Of a stretch of 7,928 bases of DNA, positions 1-4,654 are shown one piece after another. Source of the DNA: Bacillota bacterium (lineage in GTDB: Bacteria > Bacillota > Clostridia > Oscillospirales > Oscillospiraceae). Location: assembly GCA_023395775.1 (NCBI GenBank), contig JAEWYA010000122.1:1-7928 (forward strand). Direction: 5' to 3'. The notes beneath the pieces were generated by a model. It was not told where the DNA came from and made no database searches. It worked only from the letters and a program-made list of their open reading frames with translations. Within the stretch, counting starts at the first letter, position 1. Each line of letters opens with the position of its first letter. Made by a program: the position numbers and the translations under genes.

Positions 1-1
1 C

Positions 2-79
2 CAGCGAATCTATACTGCGAACCCCGGCGGTCTGCCGCCGGCCATGTATCGTCAGGCCGCCAGAGGCCTGGCCGCATAA
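2..79 (+). CDS. Possible 3' end of an unidentified gene (partial at left edge)
   Basis: Frame 2 is open from the window edge to a TAA at 77-79. It would encode 25 residues ending in PPAMYRQAARGLAA. About two thirds of the codons end in G or C, and the residue mix looks like a real C-terminus. The other plus frame that stays open (frame 1) gives an Arg/Cys-rich, less protein-like translation. An imperfect hairpin follows directly after the stop, and the convergent gene begins about 70 bp further on. I do not recognise the family. The start lies outside the window, and so short a piece could be chance. Confidence 0.35.
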   Translation, partial: QRIYTANPGGLPPAMYRQAARGLAA

Positions 80-81
80 TC

Positions 82-109
82 TGCAGATTTTGGGTGTTCA
101 CATTCTGCA
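82..109 (+). terminator. Weak terminator-like hairpin after the left-edge gene
   Basis: The arms TGCAGA (82-87) and TCTGCA (104-109) are perfect inverted repeats, and an inner GTG-TT-CAC (94-101) can pair as well. The segment after it is moderately T-rich (TGTTCTTGACTTCT) but has no clean T-run. It lies three bases past the TAA at 77-79, which suits the end of a plus-strand transcript. The internal loop makes the stem weak, so this is tentative. Confidence 0.28.
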
Positions 110-150
110 CTGTTCTTGACTTCTCCAGAGTACCAGCTGCGATTGATCAT

Positions 151-2064
151 TTAATTTAGGCCCAATGCTTTTCTTTTCAGGTTAATATGCGCTTCAATGT
201 CATCTGCCACCTGCATGGGATCATCCCCCAGCGCAACTTTTCCGCCTGTAAGGGATTCAACGTCTTGAGTCAGCAGCTTTACTAACTTAGGCGCTCCGGT
301 AATAAAGGGCGTGGGAGACAAATGCGTGTATGCTCCATATGCTACTGCAAAAATTCCGTCGATGGTCGCCTTTTGCTCCATCCATTCAGGAGCGGTGACA
401 GCAATTGGAAGCTGAGGCACATCAACGTCAAGAAAATCAGCCAGCGCGGTAACAAGCATGGAAATTCTGCCGGTATCGGTACATGTTCCAAAACTCAATA
501 CGGGCGGGACCTTTAACATACCGCAGACCTCATTCAGGCCCGACCCCGCGAGTTCCTTGGCGCTAAGATCACAGAGCCCCGCCACTTCAAGCGCGTGATT
601 CCCGCAGCCGCAGCTGACAACCAAGATATCCTTCTTTATCAGTTCCTTTGTCAGATTGACCGTGTTCCAATCCTGAGGACCGTTCCTTAGCGTTGAGCAG
701 CTTGCAAGGGCGACGACTCCTTTTATTTTACCTGCCTTAATGACCTCCACCAAAGGATCAAGTTTGTTCCCCAATGCTTCCAATACTGCCTCGGTGGAAA
801 ATCCCGCGATTGCCTTTTGTGTTTTTTGGGGAACGGTTGGCAGGATCTTGCCGTGCCTCTTTTTAAAGTTCTCAATGGCCAGATCGATTAATCCGTCCGC
901 CAATTTATCCGCATCCTGCGGATTATAGGGCATTTGCTGACTGATCCCCGGAACGCCGATAATTGTACTGATGCTCACGAGAGTCGCCTGATATTTTTCT
1001 GCGTATTGGTCAATGGCCGGGGGCGAACAGTTCTCATCCATCGCAAAAACGTCTACCGTACCGGTGGACAGCAACGGCTCAATGGTTAGCCAATCGCCCA
1101 TTAATCCGGTAAAGACATCATCCACGGGGAACCTTTGCAAAAGCTCCTGTCCTGTCTCAATGGAGCCGACAACCCGTAAGCCTTTGGCACCCGCGTCTTT
1201 TGCCTTCTGCTGAATCTGGGCCGATTTTGCTTTCTCCAGTGTGGCTACACCCACCCATGGCTGGTGCCCGTTAAAGACAATATTGACATAGTCCGCATCC
1301 ATAATCCCAAGATCGGTGTTTACTTCGTGGGGTGTCGGCGTTCCGTATAATATATCCTGAACCATTTCAAGACCGATCTGGGCCGTGTAAATTGTCGCAA
1401 GTCCCAAGCGCAAAGCCTTTTTGGCTAGTGAAACATAATCGCCGTCCACATTTGTCAGACAGCTGGCAACGCAGTTTTGTTCTTCATGGATTACGCCGGA
1501 CGGATAAATGTTGAGTTTCCTCCAAACTTCCTTGCGCTTTTTCGGAGCGAAAGCTTCCACCATTTTGCTTGGGTCACCCGGACCTTTTGCCATTTCCTGA
1601 TCCAGGAAGTCGGCAAGCTGTTCCGCCATGAGATTATCGCTTTGATTTGTGTTAATTCCGACCATCCCGCACATCCATTTCAGCTTTGCAGGATCCTTAA
1701 TTTGAAAACAGGTTTTCCCGCGCGCGGTCTCGCGAAGTGTGCGGTATGCTTCGTAGGCGTGGTGGCTGTAAGTTCCGGCTCCCATAATATTATGGAGAAG
1801 CAGCGCTCTCATTGCCATAGCATCCGGGCCTATTCCACAAACGCCCTTATCCTGACCGCTTTTTTCACTGATCCGGCAGGGGCCGTCCGAGCAAAGCTGA
1901 CAGCTAAGGCCATCAAGACAGAACTTGCATCGGATCTTTTCCTGAAGGGCATACCTGTCGAAGGCGTTTGAAAGCCCGTCCCTTCTGATTTTTTCCAGCA
2001 TTTCCTCAACAGAATCATGATAACTTACACGGCCCTGCGTTTTTTCACGAACGGTTTCATCCAT
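151..2064 (-). CDS. CODH-fold protein with altered C-cluster (CooS-V-like), probably not a true CO dehydrogenase
   Basis: This 637-residue protein aligns by eye over its full length with catalytic subunits of anaerobic Ni-CODH (CODH-II of C. hydrogenoformans, about 636 residues). Its N-terminus has B-cluster cysteines C55, C58, C63 and C76, and a D-cluster motif C46-x2-C49 with Ser54 at the usual second D-cluster cysteine. Retained C-cluster positions are H267 (in GHQP), C346, C456, C487 and C528, plus active-site Lys565. The Cys-Cys pair that includes ligand Cys295 reads Ile302-Glu303. The His93 equivalent is Tyr99, and later residues of the histidine proton path are Glu105 and Arg108. This deviates in the way described for CooS-V, a CODH-scaffold protein with an Fe/S/O hybrid cluster and no CO activity. 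The predicted role is therefore a redox or nitrogen-oxide type reaction, substrate unknown. The protein is cytoplasmic, with no signal peptide, and presumably a homodimer as in the family. The start is set by AGGAGG 8 bases upstream. No maturation or electron-transfer gene adjoins it. Family assignment is very sure; function is open. Confidence 0.93.
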   Translation of the reverse strand: MDETVREKTQGRVSYHDSVEEMLEKIRRDGLSNAFDRYALQEKIRCKFCLDGLSCQLCSDGPCRISEKSGQDKGVCGIGPDAMAMRALLLHNIMGAGTYSHHAYEAYRTLRETARGKTCFQIKDPAKLKWMCGMVGINTNQSDNLMAEQLADFLDQEMAKGPGDPSKMVEAFAPKKRKEVWRKLNIYPSGVIHEEQNCVASCLTNVDGDYVSLAKKALRLGLATIYTAQIGLEMVQDILYGTPTPHEVNTDLGIMDADYVNIVFNGHQPWVGVATLEKAKSAQIQQKAKDAGAKGLRVVGSIETGQELLQRFPVDDVFTGLMGDWLTIEPLLSTGTVDVFAMDENCSPPAIDQYAEKYQATLVSISTIIGVPGISQQMPYNPQDADKLADGLIDLAIENFKKRHGKILPTVPQKTQKAIAGFSTEAVLEALGNKLDPLVEVIKAGKIKGVVALASCSTLRNGPQDWNTVNLTKELIKKDILVVSCGCGNHALEVAGLCDLSAKELAGSGLNEVCGMLKVPPVLSFGTCTDTGRISMLVTALADFLDVDVPQLPIAVTAPEWMEQKATIDGIFAVAYGAYTHLSPTPFITGAPKLVKLLTQDVESLTGGKVALGDDPMQVADDIEAHINLKRKALGLN

Positions 2065-2072
2065 GCTTATAG

Positions 2073-2078
2073 CCTCCT
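2073..2078 (-). promoter_or_regulatory. Ribosome binding site of the CODH-like gene
   Basis: On the minus strand this reads AGGAGG, a full anti-16S match, with 8 bases between it and the ATG at 2064-2062. It fixes the start of the CODH-like protein. Confidence 0.85.
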
Positions 2079-2079
2079 A

Positions 2080-2111
2080 TTTGTGATGAGACTATTCTCA
2101 CCGATTTGTGA
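2080..2111. promoter_or_regulatory. Repeat cluster in the divergent gap, candidate regulator site
   Basis: TTTGTGA occurs twice as a direct repeat (2080-2086 and 2105-2111), 25 bp apart. Between the copies is a perfect inverted repeat TGAGA-CTAT-TCTCA (2087-2100). For the CODH-like gene this falls just upstream of the ribosome binding site, so it could be an operator or a small leader hairpin. It does not fit the classical CRP/FNR spacing (TGTGA-N6-TCACA), so no regulator is named. The arms are short and chance is possible. Confidence 0.3.
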
Positions 2112-2193
2112 GGAATTAGCCGGATATTTTGGCGTAAATCCATTTGAGATGCTTAAAAAGACGTATGTCGTAGATAAAGGAAAATCTGGATGA
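2086..2193 (+). CDS. Possible 35-residue small protein preceding the GGDEF gene
   Basis: An ATG at 2086 opens a 35-codon frame ending in TGA at 2191-2193. The stop overlaps the GGDEF start codon as ATGA, the classic arrangement for translational coupling. The peptide (for example CEELAGYFGVNPFEMLKK) reads like folded protein rather than noise, and the ELAGYFGV stretch resembles the first part of a helix-turn-helix. Against it, no purine-rich ribosome site precedes the ATG, because the bases there are the complement of the CODH-like gene's AGGAGG. It could also be the remnant of a longer lost gene. I do not recognise a family. Confidence 0.35.
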   Translation: MRLFSPICEELAGYFGVNPFEMLKKTYVVDKGKSG

Positions 2194-3311
2194 CAAAAAT
2201 GTACGTTGCTACATATTCCGTAGATGTTGTCGCGCTCCTCCTGCTGCTCGGTATCTTGTACGGAAGCAATATGATGGGGAACCATCGCAGGAAGCCGTTC
2301 CTGTTGGGCATAGTGCTCACCCTGGTCATAATTCTGTCCGAAGCCGGAACAATGCTTACGGAAGGCGGAGATCCGGGACTGCGCGGTATCAGCATTGTCT
2401 TCAATATTCTGGGATTCGCACTGGCTCCGGTACTTCCATTATCCTTTATCACGATTTCTGATATAGAAATTCTGAGAGAGCATAAATGGCTGCTGCTCCC
2501 GACCTTAATCAATATGGCTGCCGTTGTCCTCTCTCCCGCTTTTAAATGGATCTTTTATATGGATACGGTCAATCAGTACAGCAGAGGGAACTGTTTTTTT
2601 ATTTTCGTGACGGCGTATATCATCAACTTACTGCTGCTTGTTATCAGTATGCTGCGTACCGGTGAAAAATATCGTTATCCCATTCAGGGAAAAATGACTG
2701 CGCTATGCATCTTTACAGTTGTCGGAACAAGCATTCAACTTGTTGATTCCTCAGTTCACTTATCCTGGCACTGCGTCACGGTGTCCATTCTTCTGTATTT
2801 CATTTTACTTTCTGAATTTGACAGCAGCTTTGATGCCCTGACCGGCCTTTACAATCGGGCGGCTTTTGAGAAAACGGCAAGACGGAAAGAATATCAAAAG
2901 GCGCTTTCGGTGATTGTCCTTGATATCGACGACTTCAAAAGTGTAAACGATACTTTCGGCCATGACTATGGAGACATCGTAATCAAAACGGTGGCGGGTG
3001 TTATCCGAGAATCTCTGGACAACGGTTATTTCTGCTATCGTGTCGGTGGAGATGAATTTTATATCATCAGCAACGAGTCTGATTCGAAGAAGATTCAATA
3101 TCAGATGGAGAAGATAACAAATTCCCTCTCGAAAAAACGGGGGATCAATGGCCCGCTGCCTACGGTCGCTTACGGATTCAGTATTTTCAAGGGTGAGGGA
3201 CCGCCAGATCTTCAAAGAATACTCAAAGAGGCCGACAGTCAAATGTATCAGCACAAAAAGCTCAAGAAATCCGAATCTGCTAGATTGAAGTCTCTGGAGG
3301 AAAAAGCTTGA
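2190..3311 (+). CDS. Membrane diguanylate cyclase (seven-helix N-terminus plus GGDEF)
   Basis: This 373-residue protein has an N-terminal half with about seven hydrophobic helices (roughly 8-28, 36-54, 66-88, 100-122, 135-155, 169-187 and 193-208), like the 7TM sensory modules of some Firmicute signalling proteins. A GGDEF domain follows (about 212-355) with DALTGLYNR at 215-223, the metal-binding LDIDDFKSVND at 244-254 (Asp245) and an intact GGDEF at 286-290. It should make c-di-GMP from two GTP at the inner membrane face. The product-inhibition I-site (RxxD) is absent: the aligned positions read DNGY. No EAL domain is present. AAAGG (2176-2180) lies 9 bases before the ATG, and an in-frame TAA at 2175-2177 excludes a longer form. 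The gene diverges from the CODH-like gene, so it may sense a related signal, but its ligand cannot be read from sequence. Confidence 0.92.
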   Translation: MTKMYVATYSVDVVALLLLLGILYGSNMMGNHRRKPFLLGIVLTLVIILSEAGTMLTEGGDPGLRGISIVFNILGFALAPVLPLSFITISDIEILREHKWLLLPTLINMAAVVLSPAFKWIFYMDTVNQYSRGNCFFIFVTAYIINLLLLVISMLRTGEKYRYPIQGKMTALCIFTVVGTSIQLVDSSVHLSWHCVTVSILLYFILLSEFDSSFDALTGLYNRAAFEKTARRKEYQKALSVIVLDIDDFKSVNDTFGHDYGDIVIKTVAGVIRESLDNGYFCYRVGGDEFYIISNESDSKKIQYQMEKITNSLSKKRGINGPLPTVAYGFSIFKGEGPPDLQRILKEADSQMYQHKKLKKSESARLKSLEEKA

Positions 3312-3357
3312 AAACGAGCAGCCAATGATTGCGCTTATGGGATATCAATAAAGTAAG

Positions 3358-3389
3358 TAGGCAGAGACTCAATTAAGAGCCTCTGCCTA
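3358..3389 (+). terminator. Strong hairpin after the GGDEF gene, likely transcript end
   Basis: TAGGCAGAG (3358-3366) pairs with CTCTGCCTA (3381-3389). After one A/C mismatch, CTC (3368-3370) pairs with GAG (3377-3379) around an AATTAA loop, giving 12 base pairs in all. It lies 47 bases past the GGDEF stop. The plus strand after the stem has no clean T-run (AAAGCTGGTATTTAATTG), so it may stabilise a 3' end rather than act as a textbook intrinsic terminator. On the minus strand the flank is richer in T. Confidence 0.55.
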
Positions 3390-3537
3390 AAAGCTGGTAT
3401 TTAATTGTTCGTTGGGAAATGGAGTTTATCAGCCTAATTTTCTCCCGTTAATCTTTCAGCTAAACGGCTCGAATCATAATAGGATCAAAGATAGATCGAT
3501 TCAACTCAATCATCTCCTGATTGCAAACTAAATATCT
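3390..3537. other. A+T-rich intergenic stretch with no gene seen
   Basis: This is part of the 351-bp gap between the GGDEF and dehydrogenase genes. I find no convincing ORF, tRNA or riboswitch core here. Only a weak CCGTT/AACGG inverted repeat (3445-3449 and 3463-3467, 13-base loop) is visible. Base composition is lower in G+C than in the dehydrogenase gene that follows. Confidence 0.5.
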
Positions 3538-3539
3538 GC

Positions 3540-3557
3540 TGGGTACTTTTGTACCCA
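3540..3557. promoter_or_regulatory. Perfect 7+7 inverted repeat, candidate operator of the dehydrogenase gene
   Basis: TGGGTAC-TTTT-GTACCCA is an exact dyad of 18 bp. It can be extended by GCT/AGC pairing with one bulged A (3538-3560). It lies about 50 bp upstream of the predicted -35 element and 105 bp before the dehydrogenase start. It could be a repressor or activator site, or a hairpin in a longer leader. The arms do not match the Rex consensus (TTGTTAA-type) or other operators I know well. Confidence 0.45.
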
Positions 3558-3607
3558 AGCACTATTATGGTCCTTCTTCAAAATATTATCCCGTTAAAAA
3601 ATGGAAT

Positions 3608-3636
3608 TTGCTGCTGCTAGGTGCAGTTCGTAGAAT
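3608..3636 (+). promoter_or_regulatory. Sigma-A-like promoter of the dehydrogenase gene
   Basis: TTGCTG (3608-3613) and TAGAAT (3631-3636) are 17 bp apart. The -10 matches TATAAT at five of six bases; the -35 matches at three, including the leading TTG. Transcription would start near 3643 and leave a leader of about 20 bases carrying the ribosome site GGGGAGAGG (3649-3657). Confidence 0.5.
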
Positions 3637-3662
3637 CATATTAAAAAAGGGGAGAGGTTCAA

Positions 3663-4610
3663 ATGAAGGCTGCAGAAATATCCGGCGTCGTCGTGGCCGG
3701 CGCCGGGACCATGGGGGCGTCGCTTGCGCAGATTTTTGCCCAGCGCGGTCTGCGCGTGAAGCTTTGGAATCGGAGCCGGGAAGGACTCGACCGTGCGCAG
3801 GCTCTCATCAAAAGCAACCAGGCCGCACTTGTGAGCGCCGGACGCTTGACCGAAGCCGGATCGCAGGAGCTGACCGGGCGCATTACCGCCCAAACGGACG
3901 AGAGCTGCTTTTCGGACGCCGATTTTATCATTGAGAGCATCGCGGAGAATCTCGAGGTCAAACAGGCGTTCTTCCGCCAGATCAGCCCCGTGGTGCCTGA
4001 TGACTGCGTCATTGCAACCAATACCTCGGGCCTCCCGATCAGCGCGCTGGGCACTTCCGTTTATAAGCCGGAGAGGTTTGTCGGTATGCACTGGATTAAT
4101 CCGCCGCATCTGATTCCGCTGGTGGAAGTCGTCAGCGGCGGGGAGACTGCGAGGGAGACCGCCGACTTCGTTTACGACCTGGCCCTTCGGCTGGGCAAAA
4201 AACCGATCCGGGTGAAGGATATTCCCGGATTTGTGCTCAACCGGCTTCAGCTCGCCGTATTCAGGGAAGCGCTGTCCATTGTGGAGAGCGGGGCCGCCGG
4301 CCTTGAGGATATTGACGGCGCCATGAAATACGGCCTTGGTCTCCGCTATGCCTGCCTGGGGCCGTTTGAGACGGTGGACCTCGGCGGCGTCGATGTTTTT
4401 TATAAGATCGCATCCTATCTGTTTGACGATCTGGAGAACCGCGGAGACGTTCCGGACATGTTGAAGTCTCTCTATGAAAACGGCTGCTTGGGCGTGAAAA
4501 GCGGGCGCGGTTTTTACGACTACGCGGGAGGAAAGGCCGAGAAGGCCGTTAAAGACCGCGACAGAAGGATCATCAGAGTCACCGACGCCCTGTTTAAGGA
4601 CGAAGAATGA
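3663..4610 (+). CDS. 3-hydroxyacyl-CoA dehydrogenase family protein (NAD(P)-dependent; substrate uncertain)
   Basis: This 315-residue protein has the two-domain build of the family. The N-terminal Rossmann fold carries GAGTMG (13-18). Catalytic-type residues are Ser122 (NTSGLPIS), His143 and Asn146 (HWINPP) and Glu155 (LVEVV); IPGFVLNR (187-194) includes the conserved Asn193, and the helical C-terminal domain ends with GRGFYDY. Members oxidise or reduce a 3-hydroxy group, classically (S)-3-hydroxybutyryl-CoA to acetoacetyl-CoA in butyrate formation. The NPPHLIPLVEVV segment is closer to the L-carnitine dehydrogenase and lambda-crystallin/L-gulonate dehydrogenase branch than to clostridial Hbd, which has NPAPVMKLVEVI, so I withhold the symbol hbd. 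Asn36 sits where NAD-specific members usually have Asp after strand beta-2, so NADP use is possible. The gene stands alone with its own promoter; no crotonase, thiolase or acyl-CoA dehydrogenase adjoins it. The start is supported by GGGGAGAGG 5 bases upstream. Confidence 0.88.
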   Translation: MKAAEISGVVVAGAGTMGASLAQIFAQRGLRVKLWNRSREGLDRAQALIKSNQAALVSAGRLTEAGSQELTGRITAQTDESCFSDADFIIESIAENLEVKQAFFRQISPVVPDDCVIATNTSGLPISALGTSVYKPERFVGMHWINPPHLIPLVEVVSGGETARETADFVYDLALRLGKKPIRVKDIPGFVLNRLQLAVFREALSIVESGAAGLEDIDGAMKYGLGLRYACLGPFETVDLGGVDVFYKIASYLFDDLENRGDVPDMLKSLYENGCLGVKSGRGFYDYAGGKAEKAVKDRDRRIIRVTDALFKDEE

Positions 4611-4654
4611 CCCGGAGGAATTTTACCTCGGTTCAGGCGCGCTGGCCGATGTTT

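Noticed and set aside
24..41. CCGGCGG-TCTG-CCGCCGG inverted repeat as a terminator
   Set aside because: It lies inside the probable coding end of the left-edge gene and has no T-run; the hairpin after the stop is a better candidate.
151..2064. Assignment as a working cooS CO dehydrogenase
   Set aside because: A C-cluster cysteine and the active-site histidine are missing, so only the fold family is claimed.
3521..3934. Plus-strand open frame from a TTG upstream of the dehydrogenase
   Set aside because: It runs through the promoter and ribosome site and then out of frame through the dehydrogenase as an Arg-rich translation, with no ribosome site of its own.
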